Below, piece after piece: positions 1 to 12,879 of a DNA stretch of 64,000 bases (position 1 is the first letter of the stretch; each line of letters begins with the position of its first letter). A model generated the notes under the pieces. It made no database searches, was not told where the DNA came from, and was given only the letters and a program-made list of their open reading frames with translations. The stretch is taken from NCBI GenBank assembly GCA_013398295.1, contig VZSF01001524.1, positions 2,462,003 through 2,526,002 on the forward strand, read 5' to 3'. Position numbers and translations under genes: made by a program. Source of the stretch: Chionis minor (taxonomy: Eukaryota > Chordata > Aves > Charadriiformes > Chionididae).

Positions 1-3000
1 TTTTGTGCTCTGACCTACTTAAGAAGTTGCCTGAGGCTGAACTTCAAACTGGCACGTGTTTTGTAGCCAAGTGTTTCCAGTCATGTTTTATTCTTGTGGG
101 TTGTAGCTCCTTCTTCCTTAGAAGACAGCCAGCTGATTTTACTTTTTGTCTCTGTCTGGCCTTCCTGTTGACTTGGAAAGCGCTCATGATGACTGCAGCA
201 ACACAAAAGCCTTGACCGTAATCACATCACTTGGAAGAGCTCACCTCACCAGGCATTTGCTTTTCCGCTGTAGCAGCTCCAAACAGGCCCAGGAGCCAAA
301 ATAAAAACAGTTTGGGCTAGAAAGTGCAGCCTGTCCACCGCAGGACCGTAATGATTCAGAGGAAAAAGCTCTCCTTTCTCTTCTTTGCATAGGCTTGGAG
401 TCCTCGCTGCTGTTCCCCAGGAGCATGATGCCGCGCTTCTCATGCTGTAGGGATGCGTGGAGGCATGGATCAGCTGTTCTGAAGCAGGTTGGGCTGCAGC
501 CCCTGGGTAGGAGCTGCCACTGCCTCTGCCCAGGGAGCTGGGCTGCAAGCAGGACATCTCTTCAGAGGAGACTGCGTTGCAGCAGGGTTACTCCTCAGCC
601 CTAAATGCCTGCTGCCGTTTCTCCCAGGCTGGGAGCCCCATCCTCCCAGAAGGTGTGTGGCTGTCCGTCCCCGTGAGCAGGATCCCAGCCCTTTTCTCCA
701 TGCCCTGTGCCAGGGAAGTGCTCTCAAGGGATAGATCAGTGACCTTCCACAGGACACCATCGTTGTGTAACTACTGCTTCATTAAGAAGTTAAAAGGATT
801 AAGAACTGGCTGACACGTCAAAAAGTGGAGGCAGCGAACAATTATCGTGTAATGAGGGCTGTTTGCAGTGAGGTTCTTCGGGGATTAGTACTAGCGCTGA
901 AAATTTTCCAATTCCAGTCAGGACCTAGGATGCAAATGCAAAATCCCTGGTCCTAAATGTGTGTGTATTAGAAAGATACATTTTAAATGAATGCACTTTG
1001 GAAGTTCTCAGATGACAGATTTAAGGGGGTTTCTGTGACCTTAATTTGTTCCTCTTGTATACTTTGTGGTGCAGCCTTCAATTACATGGTTATCAGGGAG
1101 CAGTGGGATTGTAACATTCGCATATGTCTTCGAAGGAGATGTTTTCCACGCGTAAGGCATGTATCTCTCTATGCAGATTTCGGCTTGGCCCCTTAATGCA
1201 TATTACATGCAGTAGTGCAAAAGAGCCCCTCTCTGATCTTGCTATGGGAGGTTTCAGACCTGTAAGTGGCTTGGGCCTTTGATGGCCAAAATTCTTTACC
1301 AGCTCATATGAAATATGTTGCTGGCCTTATTTCAGCTGCTGCTGATTCATCATAGCTGATGCCAGGCAAAATGTTAGTTGGATAGCTCAAACGAGAAGCA
1401 CAAGGGCCAGAGAACTGAGTGTGCCCTCTCCTTGGAGAGGCAGTACCTCCTGGCCAGGACAAACAGCAACGAGCAAAGCAGTGCAGGGATGCTTTTTTCT
1501 TGTTTGCTGTGACATAAGTTTTCTGAACACAAACAAAATGGGTTCTCCTGTGATGTCAGCACATTAAGAAAAGGCAATAAAAATGTCAGTGTTCTAATTG
1601 TCATTTTTATTGTGGTGTTTCAGGAATTTGGTGACAATGCAATGAGAAATGATCTATGCAACCTAATTAAAAACATAACAAAGTGCTTTCCAGCTGTTAT
1701 GTTCAAGAGTGTTTAGGCATCCCGGGTCCCGTTTTCATGTGTCCAGCAAGAGGCTTTCTTCCAGAGGAAAGGCTCTGGGAGGCCTCAGAAGACTTGGACT
1801 TTCTGCAGGTGGTCTCCTGTGAAGTCACCCCTGGCTTTTAGGACACTTGCTTTCTGTGACCAAAATTTTACGCCCTGTATTGGAAAACTGCATGTCTTTG
1901 TGTACACTGACTTCAGTCTACTTACTTCCTGACTTTTTAGTCTTGGCACCATGGCTTTTTCCTGTTCCTTTTTTTTTTTAAAAAAAAAAAAAAAACACCA
2001 CAGATGCACACCTCAAAAAGCCCTTGTATTCTCTGCTTGCTCAATTACTCTGGTTCTTGATCCTTCCATAGTTTCCACTAGCATCTTTACATTATTTCTG
2101 CTAAACCATGAAATATAATAAATAAACTCTTAATCAGATGTGACTGCATTCCTATTTTTGAAAGCTGTCCAAGTGGTGAATGAAGTGGGGGAGGGAGAGT
2201 GAGCTTGGATTATGCTGTGATCTCTGATAGTTGAATATAGGTGGAAAACTTCTTTGAATTAGTGCCATCAGATGTAATTCAAAATGCCTAGAGTTTCAGG
2301 GCATCTTCTCAAATAAAGGTCAAGAAGACAGTGAAAATAACCTCGATCCTGTTTGGAAGAGATTTCAGTAACAATATATTCATTCTCTTAAGCTACTTAA
2401 CATATTTTTCATGACAGTGTTATATTTAATATATGAAACAGATTTTTTTAGTTGTATTTTTAGCAAGATATTTTCAAGACTGTCTTTTTTAAAAAAACTA
2501 AAAGTCTGCCTTTATATGTCTGTCTCAGGCTTAATTTCTACAGTCTGAAAACAGATTTCCAACGGTCGTGAAAATGCCAACTTGTTTTATCTTGAAGTTA
2601 GTAGGAGTCTTATTGAGGCTCTGAAACTGGACTGGTAGTAAATACCTCTGGTCCATGTGCACAGCGATGGTTGATGCATGGCTCATGTATGCCATTTTAA
2701 TCTCTGAAATAAAATAGATGGAAATGATGGTTGGAGCCTGATCGTCATAGCAATGCATTATCAGTGTAGAATCTTTGTGGCATTCTTCCATCTCTTTGTG
2801 AAGCAGGATGTCGTACTGTCCAGCTTTGTACAGTAAATGGCCTCTAGAAGTTTGTCCAGTTTGTCTGATGAAGGGGACTACCTTCCCTGTGGTTTACTGC
2901 ACAGATCTAGCAATTTTAGGTAAACACACTGCCTTGATGTAAAGCCTCTCCCATCCCAAGTCAGGGTGAATTTACTGTTTCGCTTCTTTTTAACTTCTTG

Positions 3001-6000
3001 AAGTGTTTGATTATTCCCTGGCAAAGCAGTTGCTGCCTGCATCTTGCCATTTAATAGTTCTGTCAAGTGATTGGTTTGGTTTACTTTATGTAATTGTATT
3101 AGTTCATGGTAAGCTGTCTGTCTGTCTGAGCTCACCAAGGTGGCAGCAGGGCTCAGCAGGGAGGTGTGAGAAATGACGGGTGATGGCAGGGCATATCTGT
3201 CCCCTCCAGGGGTGCGTCGTGTTCGAGGAGAGGCAGGAAAGGGGTAGCAGAGGTTATCATCCTCCAAATATAAGCACCAGTTCCCAGGTTGTTTATGCAG
3301 TCTTGCAGAGCGACTCGCAGAGTGTGGGAACCGAAAAGGGCTTGTGGAGGAACATCATCCACCTAATGATCCCTCTCCTTCCGAAAGTCCAGCCTGGTTT
3401 CAGCGTATGAGAATCTGGCCGAAGCCATTTCATGAATCAGACAGGTTGCTGCCACTCTGGCTGCACGAGCAGCACGTGGAAAGGCAGCTCGCTCCTCTGC
3501 ATGCCTGGCTCACCCATGTGGAGGTGACCACCCGTTCCCAAGTTCTCCCACCCCACCAGTGCAGCGAGGAGGAAGAGGAGGAGAGGGCAGCATTTTACTC
3601 CAGTGGAGTCAGTAAGGCAGCAGGGGATGTGCTTTCAGAGAGCCTGCTGGGCGGGTTCGCACAAGGAAGAAGCATCTACTGCGAAATACATAGTGATGGC
3701 TGAACCTAAGTGACCTTTCCAACACTGGTACAATTTCTGAAAGCCTTCGTGTTTAGTGGGAACCCGAGTAGTTTTATGCTAAGGCATGTTCTAACATTTC
3801 TTGAATCATTTTACAAGGGCCAAAGTGTTGTTTAAAATACTGTTTATTTTGTAAGTACAAGTGATTGTGCTGAGAGCATATGGGTTTGCTGTAACCCATG
3901 TAGATGGTTTCTTTTTTTTGTTTTGTTTGTAATGAACTTCTTTTAAAATCTGCTTGGCTTGTAACCTGGGTCCCAGTTCAGCTCGCAGGGAATCAGCAGG
4001 AAGTTTCACGCTGTATTTCATGGGCTGTGGTGGAGGAGATTGGAGGACTGTCACCTTCCTAGCGGTAATAGCGGTCTCCTCCTCCACCTGAGCAGAAATG
4101 GCATTTGCTTTTCAGTCCTGCCACTGACTCAACCAGTCAGCATCATGACTGGCATCGGTTATGGTGGTTTAATAGCCAGTTATGGTTGTTGGGAGCTGGA
4201 TCCCTTTCAGTTCAAAAAGTGGGCTGAAGCTCTCGAATCATTTTGCTGCTCTTACAGCAGTTTTTCTGAACTGATCACATGGATATAAATTTTACTACAG
4301 CTCCTGGATGTCTCGAGCTTTTAAGCAGCGCATTTAAAAATCAGTGTAATCTCCATTTAGAACCTGAAGCAAAATCATGTACAAAACACAAGACTGCCAG
4401 GTTTGACTCCAAGAGAGGTACTTTGGTGTAAAGCTGATGGATTTTGAATGTATTCACTTAATGCCAGGAAGCAGGACAGTGAATATTGCAATGTATAGCC
4501 CACGGCTGGCAGTTTCCAGTGAATTAGTTATGTTGCCACAAAGAAGGAAGTGTGTAACAGGGACAACACCTGCAAAAATAGCTAAAGTGCTGTCAGCTTT
4601 AGCGCCTGTTTAAAAGGCAAGGTGATAATGGAAGCACATAATGTTGCTCAGGTATTAGTATCTAGTGCCATGGTCTGCAGGTCACGCTGTAACTGATCTC
4701 TAAATTTAAATAGGTAGTTACTGTGTGCGCCTGCACCAGATGGCATAGGTTTAGCACAGCCTGTGCTGTGCTGAGTGAAATGGAGCCTTTTTTGTTGGTG
4801 GTGGTAAGGATACGTCCCGCAAGATAGAAATAGATTAAGTACAGGTTTTTGTTCCCCACATGGTACCTTTCACTGCAGTAGCTGCCAGTGAAGCAGGTGA
4901 TGCTCCATAGGATTGAATGATCAAAGGGGAGTGTGATGACTCCAGGTAAGAAAAAAGTTATCAACTTGAGCAAATGGTTGATTTCCTGGAAGATTCCTTC
5001 TACTGAGATAAGTGGTTAAAGCCAGACCAGCTGCCCTTAATAAAGTAAAAGTGTAATCTTTTTAGCAGTTCCCTTTAGTACTCTCCTGTTATAACTTTAG
5101 TAAGGGGATGCAAATGTCTTGTTTCAGAGGATTTGCATCTGCTAACTTAGCTGTGGTGCATCTGTCCTGGTGTTTAAACAGTGCAATTTCCAAACCAGGA
5201 ATTTAAAATGCCACAGATAATCCAAGTTATAAGTAATTTTTAGTGTTCTGTCACTGGACTTAACCTTTTTTTGTGGCCTCTTTAAAGCAGGACGCTTAGG
5301 AGTTGCCCATTCCCTCTGAAAGCTGTTCTCCCTTGAGCCGGCAGAGGCTGCATGGCATGCTCAGGCGCTCAGCTCCACACATGTCTCTTGGCTCCCTGCA
5401 CTGGATTCACAGTGGTCCTGGCATTTATAAGGATCTCTGTACCCACAGTACCTCCGTAGAAGTGTATTTATAGTGCAGGCTTGGAGGAAATATAAATTAA
5501 GGCCTACGCTAGCAGGTGACAGAGACAGGACATGTTTTAGGGCTGAGTGGAAGGCAGGTCAGTTAACCTTTGTTTTGCCAAATAGGAAATACAAAAAATA
5601 TATATGAAATCACTCCACGTTTCATGAAAAATAAAAGCAATTAGTTATTCTGTGATGAAATTTCTTCAGAAATGCTCGGTGGTAACAATTGCTGTATTCC
5701 TGCTGGCGAGGTGCTACGCATCTGGAATTATTTTCCTGATGTTTCAAAGGAAGTAAAATTGGGTTTGTTCTCCTGAGAGTCAATTAGTTCTCTGCTGGTA
5801 AATATTACTAAAACTGTAGGTAAAAAAGAGTAAAGCTTCATCACTGCTAGAGAGAACAGGTCAATTGTGTAACTGCTGCGGAATTCATTAGCAGAGTAGT
5901 ATGTCAAAGCAGAAGGTTAATTTGCAGAGATTTGTACTCTTCAAGCCCCAAGTCCTCCAAGCTATGAGACTGCTGCACTCACTGAGTGCACTGACCCCGG

Positions 6001-6984
6001 TGCCCACAGAGGACCAATTTACCTGCAGTTTTTTTAAAGTCCCATCTTCTGGTTTCCAAGTGAAACAGGAGTTTGTTTTTACAGGTGTAATCTGGTAGAG
6101 CGAGAGAATCTACCTGTCAGTGGCTTTTCCCACCGCCTGCTTTGTATTATAGGAAGACTGGTTTGGCACTTAAGTTACCAGATTTGCTTCCGCCAGTCCC
6201 CTATGGCTTTCCAAGGACCAGCTTTGTGACAGCGTGGTCTGTGACCACCGTTTTAATTTCAGAATACAAACTGCTGCCAGGGGAAAGATAATTATAATAC
6301 AAATGCTGTTATTTTTCCTTTTCTACAAAAAAAAAACCCAACAGGTGTGGTGTTAAGAGCTAATGTAAAGAAAAGCAAAATTAGCCCTAAGATATAAAAA
6401 TACCTGCTTGGTCTAAGTTAAATTTTTAATGAGAAATCAGTTACAAGGCGAAATCTCGGCTCCTTTTGTATGGATGAGTAGTGGGGACTAAGCAATTAAA
6501 CCCAGGATGTCAAACAAGTTGCCGATTCTTACAAGTTGCGCTCATACATTTAAAAAAAATTCATTACGCTTTTTAAAGAAGGAGCCTGCCCCTGTTCTCC
6601 AGTTTATAAATATTTCATGCTGAAATAATGCATGAGGTAGCAGAGCTCACACCACGCTGCAGGGCTGGAATTGCTCCTCTCGGATTCTGATTGAAGTGGC
6701 TCACTGGGGAACTGCGCCTACGCTGCAGCCAGCGTACCCAAATCTGCCACTTGCAGGCTTTGCTGCTCAGCAGAAGCGCATGAGGGGAACCATTTGTCTA
6801 GCGGGGACTGAGTGGAGACTGTGTTGCTTGCTCGCTAGGTTGGTGGAGAGGTTGAGCTTTAACCAACCAGGAAATAAAAGTAATGTTGTGTCTAGTGTTA
6901 TTCTGTTGTGCAATTACAAATGCGCCCTTTCCACCAGGTAGTGGCTAAGTTAAATCAGCGCATGACTCACTAAGGAAAAAGCTG

Positions 6985-7031
6985 CCTTTTTTGTTCCCTT
7001 CTTTTTTTCTTTTTTTCTTTTTTTCCTTTCT
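6985..7031 (+). repeat. Pyrimidine-rich tract, T(7-8)C units
   Basis: About 47 bases are almost all pyrimidine, with a single G at 6993 and a repeating T7C pattern toward the 3' end. It is directly followed by TGGCCCAG at 7031-7038, so it has the shape of a very strong splice acceptor tract. It may equally be a degenerate simple repeat. Confidence 0.8.
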
Positions 7032-7675
7032 GGCCCAGAGGTTCAGATTTGGGGCTGCTGGTGGTTAAATAAGGTAATTAAAAAGTTCGTCTCAGGAGAC
7101 AAGTACGGGAAAGGAGAAAACCTCCTTTCCTTTTTGTGGCTTTGGGGTGGAAAGGTAGATTCCCTGAGCATCGAGTCAGGAGTGCTTCATGGAAGCTCGG
7201 GGTTTGGCTGCAGCAGCGTGTGGCGGTGGAAACAACGGGCGGGAGAGATGCCCTCACCCCGAGGGTCCAATGGCAGAGCTGCCCCCGGACCCCCGGGAAG
7301 CGGCAGCTGCCAGCCTCTAAGCGGGACGTGGGGAGAGGCGAAATGAAGTTCTGGGGATGCCGTGCAAGGAATGCATGAATGCCCATTATAGCTTGTCATT
7401 TATCATGGAAATTAGGTGTACAGGGCAGGCTGTATAGTGTAATTTAGTACTATTTGTATTCCCCAAGTCAGCTCATTTTATCTACATAAAACACTTAATT
7501 TCCTGTGCTCCGTCTCTCCTAATACTCGATTTTGTCATGAGCCCCACAGAATATGGGGATTCCTGGAGGTCATCTGTTTCTAGTTAGATCTGAGAGGCAG
7601 GATGTAAAAGAACTGGAGCCGAAATAAACACTGTCATTTAAGATATTATATGCTTCCTTTTCTGAATCACTCGTA

Positions 7676-7750
7676 ATTTGCATGATCTGGTGAGAACTAC
7701 TGGGAAAAAGCCCCTGGAGAAATATTACAACATGCCCAGATGATTTGCAT
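7676..7750. promoter_or_regulatory. Candidate regulatory element with two ATTTGCAT octamers
   Basis: Exact ATTTGCAT octamers (the POU/Oct-factor consensus) occur at 7676-7683 and 7743-7750, same strand, 67 bases apart, inside an AT-rich stretch of about 400 bases without repeats. The second is extended to ATTTGCATAT. Function is inferred from motif identity only. Confidence 0.3.
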
Positions 7751-9160
7751 ATTTAAACAATTTATTCAGCAGTCTGTTAAATCTTAAATGATCTGTTGAA
7801 ACAGAAAATATAAATCACCCAATATTTTAGTACAAACGAGGTTTCTTCATCAAAAGATAGAACTTAATTTTACATTGTGCTGTTCTGTTAGCAGGATTTT
7901 TTTATCCTGTTAAACTTTTATAAGGTCAGTAATTAATTGTTTTACCAAGACAGTGGTTTGTTGGGGATTATCTGCATCATCCCTGTTTTTGCTGCCTGGG
8001 AGAGAAACACATGTTCCAGCCATACTATAGTTTTTGTGATTCATCAGAATTATCTCTGCTAATACTAGGATTTCCTTCCTCTTCGTTCATTTTGTGAAAG
8101 TAACAAGGAGAGAATTCAGGTTGCAGTGCTGGATTAGGACTAGTGAAAGTCACAGGTAAATTCTTGGCTTTGGTACTGACATCCCGGGCGGCCTTGGGCA
8201 AGCTGTCATCAGCTCAGCCCATAAACACATTGAAGGAATCACGTGTTCACAAATCTGTGAGCGTGTATGTAGTCTTTTTCATTTTCTTTTTTTGCTGGCT
8301 GAGTAGGTTCATAGTCTTGGTTGAAACCCTGTGGTACTGTTAGTCATAATAAAGAATATTCCCTGTTTACTGGATGCACTTTGACAGAATTTAGGAGTGA
8401 AATTAAATCAGAATTACCTCCACATTTTATACTGCCCGCAATCCCAAAGCTGCTAGGAACCAGATACTGCTTTACAGCTCCTTTTGGAAGTCGCAGAAAA
8501 TAATTTCTTCCCCCCTCTCTGCCTTTGCAGTGAGGCACCATGAGATGAAGTGAGTTGTCTAAACATTTCAAATGAGCGAGGGATGGAATTCTATCACCAG
8601 TCAAACTCCGTTTCTCCTGATACCTGGTCCCTTGCTGCACTAACCGCATCTCTGTGCAAATCTTTCCCAGATGCAGATTGGCAGCGCCTGGCATAGCTAA
8701 TGGACTCCATCCCTGATCTTACCCTGCTGACACTTGGCCCTGAAGTTGGAATTTGGTTTCTTTAAAAGCCGTTTTCATTGTTTGAAAAGAAACAGGCCGT
8801 TCTAGCTGCTGACACAGGAGACCTAGAAACTGACGGGCAAATTTGAATGCAGAAAACAGACTCTGGTTAAAATCCAAGTGCATCTGTGATACCGATTGTT
8901 TTTAACGTTACTGTAATCAACTCGTTCCTTGTGGATCGTTAAGTACTTGCAATTCTTTTGTCTCGCATTAGCCATTTCGAACATCAAGAACAGGGCGGCT
9001 GTTGTTTTTTGTCCAAAATGTACACTGAGATTAACAAACAAAAAACGCTGACAGACTGGCACGGAAGGGTTATGAAATGAGGGACTTCAGTCACAGAAAA
9101 AGGCTAAAACAGGTGCTGCCACCTCGGCAGCCAGAATTGTGCCAGTGTCTCTTGTGTGTC

Positions 9161-9838
9161 TGTGGTGGGTTGACCTTGGCTGGCTGTCGGACACCCTCCC
9201 AGCTGCTCTCTCACTCCCTCTCTTCAACAGGTGGGCAGCTAGAGGAGAATAAGATGAAGAAGCTCGTGGGTAGGCATGAGGAAGGACAGGGAGATGGCTT
9301 ACCAACTACCGACATGGGCAAAACAGACTTGACCTGGGGAAAAGTAATTTAAGTTATTGCCCATTAGAAGAGAACTGGATGGTGACTAACAAGGACAAAA
9401 ATTAATCGACCTCTACCCCCGTCACCCCCCTCTTTTCCCAGGCCCAACTTCGCTCCTTCTCCCCCAGCTCCTCTGCCTCCCCACCCCGAGCAGCGCAGGG
9501 GGATTTTGGGGAGGGGAGGGGGGGGGGGCAGTGGGTCTGCCTCCTCCTCACACCCTTCCCCTGCCCCAGCACGGTCCCTCCCGGGGCTGCCGGGGATCCC
9601 TGCTGGGGCGCCTGGAGCACCTCCTCACACTTCCCCCCTCATCCCTGGCTGCCGGGCAGCCTTTTGCCCTTCCTGACGCACGTTTCCCTACGGCGCCGCC
9701 CTGGTGTCCATGGGGCTCAGCCCTGCCCTGTGCCGGATCTGTGGGAGCCGGCTGGAACCGGCTGTGTCCGGCTTGGGGCAGCCCCGGCTGATCCCCACAG
9801 CGGCCACCCGGCAACACCCCCCCACACACAGCCCAGCC
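9161..9838 (-). mobile_element. Near-complete endogenous retroviral LTR, family A copy 1
   Basis: The + strand starts TGTGGTGGGTTGACC at 9161 and runs through the recognisable blocks CTCACTCCCTCTCTTCAACAG, GGGCAAAACAGACTTGACC and GCGCCTGGAGCACCTCC to the C-rich end near 9838 (ACCCCCCCACACACAGCCCA). The same order of blocks is found at 18125-18620. It resembles a long, GC-rich LTR common in neoavian genomes. In intact relatives the AATAAA lies on the minus strand, so I place the LTR in minus orientation. The middle, which carries GC-rich tandem units in fuller copies, looks largely deleted here. No internal retroviral genes flank it, so it is a solo LTR or fragment. The right boundary is approximate. 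Confidence 0.7.
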
Positions 9839-10605
9839 TCAGCACCCGAGTCCAGTAGCATTTCAAAACTTCCATCTGTTTAGGATCTAAATTAGTTGAG
9901 GTACTCAAAGCCTGCAGAGACAACGCAGCATGCCTTCTCCAGCTCGGGAAGGCTGGGGTTTTGAGGGTTAGCCATGTCCCGACCTTGGTCTCTCGGGCAG
10001 CAGTAAGCTCGATGGTGGTCACCAGCCTCTCTGGCGAGAAGACACGCCGGTGGGAAGCTGTGCAGTGAATGCTGTGAGCTGAGCCATCACTCTGCGCGTT
10101 TGGGGGTGCCCTGACCCAGACAGGGAGAGATGCAGAAGAGAAGTCCGTCAGGAGGTGTCACTGGGTTCCACAGCCAGCTGTCCCAAACTGTGGGTTGATC
10201 ACCCACCAGCCCCTTTCCTTCACTTATGCCTGCTGCCCTGGGTGAGCTGGGAGAAGGGACACAGCTGGGTCCGAAGAAGGTGCTCTCCCGTCAGCCTCTC
10301 CGGGGCTAAGACCCACGGCCGTTCCCCTGCCGTGCCTCAGGAGAGGTGATGATGAGCAAGCAAAAAAGAGAAGGACCTCTGCGCATCAATGTTTCTTCTT
10401 CTCCAGCACCCGTCTGGCTGGAAGCCGTTCTCCTTGTCTCCCCTGTCTCCATAGTAGGCAGCTGAGACTTTTCCAGACAACCTCGCCCAGTGGCAGGGCA
10501 CCCTTACTGTTCCAGGGGCTCTCACTGATGAGGATGCGACATGGTTCGAAATTCAGAGGGCAGGGTTGCCTGATTTTTAATCATGACATTAAAATTACAT
10601 TAATT

Positions 10606-10812
10606 GGATTTACCACACAAAAATCCTCAAAGGCTTTTAGAAGTGAGAAATTAGATTTACAAATCCTTCTATTCCTTTACAGTACAAATCCTGCCAATAA
10701 ATCCTAAATATGCTTTCAAATATAAATCCTTTCTTTACCCTTGGGATGGAAATCACTGATTTATGAATCAGAACAGTAAAAAACCTGAGGTTGTATCAAG
10801 TTTATAAATCCT
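10606..10812. promoter_or_regulatory. Homotypic AAATCCT motif cluster
   Basis: AAATCCT occurs exactly at 10621, 10661, 10686, 10699, 10734 and 10806 on the + strand, and GGATTT (reverse AAATCC) at 10606. Flanks converge on TACAAATCCT or TATAAATCCT for most copies, but spacing is irregular (40, 25, 13, 35 and 72 bases), which is unlike a simple tandem repeat. The core differs by one base from TAATCC, the site of K50 homeodomain factors such as OTX and PITX. Whether it binds any protein is unknown. Confidence 0.4.
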
Positions 10813-11461
10813 GGCGTAATTTTTAAATGGAAAATTCTAGTCCCGAATTTCTGGGTTTTGTGTCACTTTATCCCTGGAAGGACAGTGCAGGGTTTGTATC
10901 TGCTACTTCTACATGCGCTGGCATAGGTCCTGGTCTTTTATTTCAGCCTGGGTCACTGGTAAGAAGTGTCCTACTGGACGTGGTTTTCTCTTTCTCTGGA
11001 GACTTTAAATGGTTACATGTGAGAGGCGATGGAACAGAGCATGATTTGTTGCTGGCCCTTCTTGGCAGTAGCACGGCTCCCTTTGGTTGGTGCATTTAGA
11101 GGTCAGCTTCTCCCAGGGCCGTTTGTCCAGGCCATCCTCTTGCCCCTGGTCCTGAGATGAGAGGCAGGACTGGTAGAGGTCCTGAGAGGATCGGAGGGGT
11201 GGGGAGCTCAGCAGCAGCCCTTGGCAGGAGATCAGCCTGGCCGAAGGTGAAAAGCAGCAGGACGAAAATGATCCTGAAAGGCTGCTCAGAAGGAAAAGTC
11301 ACTTTTGCAAAACAGTAGCAGAGATTGTCACATACTTAAAGTGATTTCTGATACAAAACTAAATTTACTTCTGAATAGAATGGAAAATAACTTTCGCATG
11401 TAAGAAGTTATTTTCTTCTCTGCTGGCAATCATGTCTGCATCTTCCTGCAGACTGCCCTGG

Positions 11462-11488
11462 TCTTCTCCATCTTCTCCATCTTCTCCA
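11462..11488. repeat. Tandem repeat, TCTTCTCCA x3
   Basis: Three exact consecutive copies of a 9-base unit. It sits in ordinary intronic sequence. Confidence 0.95.
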
Positions 11489-11840
11489 CTGTTTTCCTTC
11501 ATCCTTGTTCCCTGAAGCAGGTTGTTTAGGTCCAGACAAAGAGAGAAGAAAACATAACTGTGCCAGATAGCTACAGCCTTGCGTTCGCTCTGCAGCAATG
11601 CGAGCTGTTGCTCAGGGTTGCATGGCTGGCCTTCTCCACACGTCCATCACGCCTGACTGTTCTTCTTTGAAAGGTTTGCTCCCTGCAGCCCAGGGCACAG
11701 CTGCAGCTCGGGTGACATGACTGGGGGGCACTGGCTCAGCAGTAGCAGCGTTTTGCTTTGCGAAAAACTGAGTAACATTCTGGAACAGGAGCAGAGGCTG
11801 TCCACATAGAACTGTGTTTCCAGAGGCGTTGCAGAGGTGG

Positions 11841-11874
11841 CAGGTGCCTCGGTCAGCCAGGTGCCTCCGTCAGC
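11841..11874. repeat. 17-base tandem duplication
   Basis: CAGGTGCCTCGGTCAGC is repeated immediately with one mismatch (CCTCC for CCTCG). Confidence 0.95.
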
Positions 11875-12879
11875 AGTGGCGTTTATTGCAGCCCACTTCT
11901 ATATGGGAAAAGATGCTTTCAGATGCTGACTGCCTTCCTGTCCTGGTTAACACCACTACCCCAGGACCCTCACAAAACTGAGCACAGGAGCTTCCAGGGC
12001 ATGCAGCACTATTGCAGGCTGCGAGCTCACCTTACGTGCCACTGCTCTGGTGCGGACATGGCCGTCCACAGCTGGGATATGTGGACCCAAGGTTGCCCTC
12101 ACTGAGTAGCTCCCATGAAATAGCCATATCATCTGTCTGTCTTAGGCTTTAACTAAGCAAACACCTATGCACAGGGATATAAACTGTGAGAAAGGAGGTG
12201 TAGTGAAAGAAAGGAAAACTTAAACAAAGCAACAAGGAAATCGGTGAGCCCTGTCACTTGAGATTCTGAAGTGAAAGCAGACTGGATTTTGACAATAACT
12301 CTGTTTAAAAAATCACAGTGGTGAGAATGGCAAACCAAATACATGGACATACTGTCACTAATGGAAAGCTACCCTAAACACCTCTTAGCTCTATTTCCTT
12401 ATTTTGAAGCTGACAAGAAATTGTCGTGTGATATTTTGCATAATTTGCTAGTAGAAATGTTGTCATTGTACTCCATATAATCCTTGGCATATACGTGCTC
12501 CATATAATCACATCCCTTGACTCAGATGTGATTAACAAGGGGGGCGAGAACCTGATACACCTGGGTCAGAGCCTTGAATGTTTGGTAGATCCATGCCAGC
12601 AGCCATTGTTGGCTTGACTTCTCCACAGTTGAATTCTGCATATTTATCATGCTTACTGTACTATTATCTAGTATAAAGCCAAGAGTTTAAATCATACTGA
12701 CTTCCTCAAAAACATCTTCTTGGAAACACCTTAAAAATAACTTTGATCAGGTGAATAGTCACATTCCCAGAGGTGGCCAGTGGGACAACTTAGAAGAACA
12801 TGGTCACAGGCTGTCTTTAATTATCTTAAAGGTGAGGTTTTTTTACATTTGACACACTGCTAGCTCCTAGGTATTATTT

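Larger units (their letters stand above)
1..9160 (+). other. CYYR1: Presumed CYYR1 intron, first part; no exon recognised
   Basis: No frame here resembles a known protein or the expected cysteine-rich CYYR1 ectodomain exon. The many 60-130 codon open frames have no start, splice or composition support. Visible items are a T11 run directly followed by A16 (1969-1995), a long pyrimidine tract (6985-7031), and AT-rich stretches that resemble conserved non-coding DNA (about 5600-5850 and 7440-7860). No CR1 or LTR fragment was recognised. Intron identity is inferred from the + strand CYYR1 exons downstream. Confidence 0.65.
9839..12879 (+). other. CYYR1: Presumed CYYR1 intron; AAATCCT cluster, no exon
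   Basis: No coding exon is supported. Notable contents are the AAATCCT motif cluster (10606-10812), three copies of the 9-mer TCTTCTCCA (11462-11488), a 17-base tandem duplication (11841-11874), and a 27-base-period direct repeat of a CTCCATATAATC block (12471-12509). The remainder looks like ordinary intronic DNA. Confidence 0.6.
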
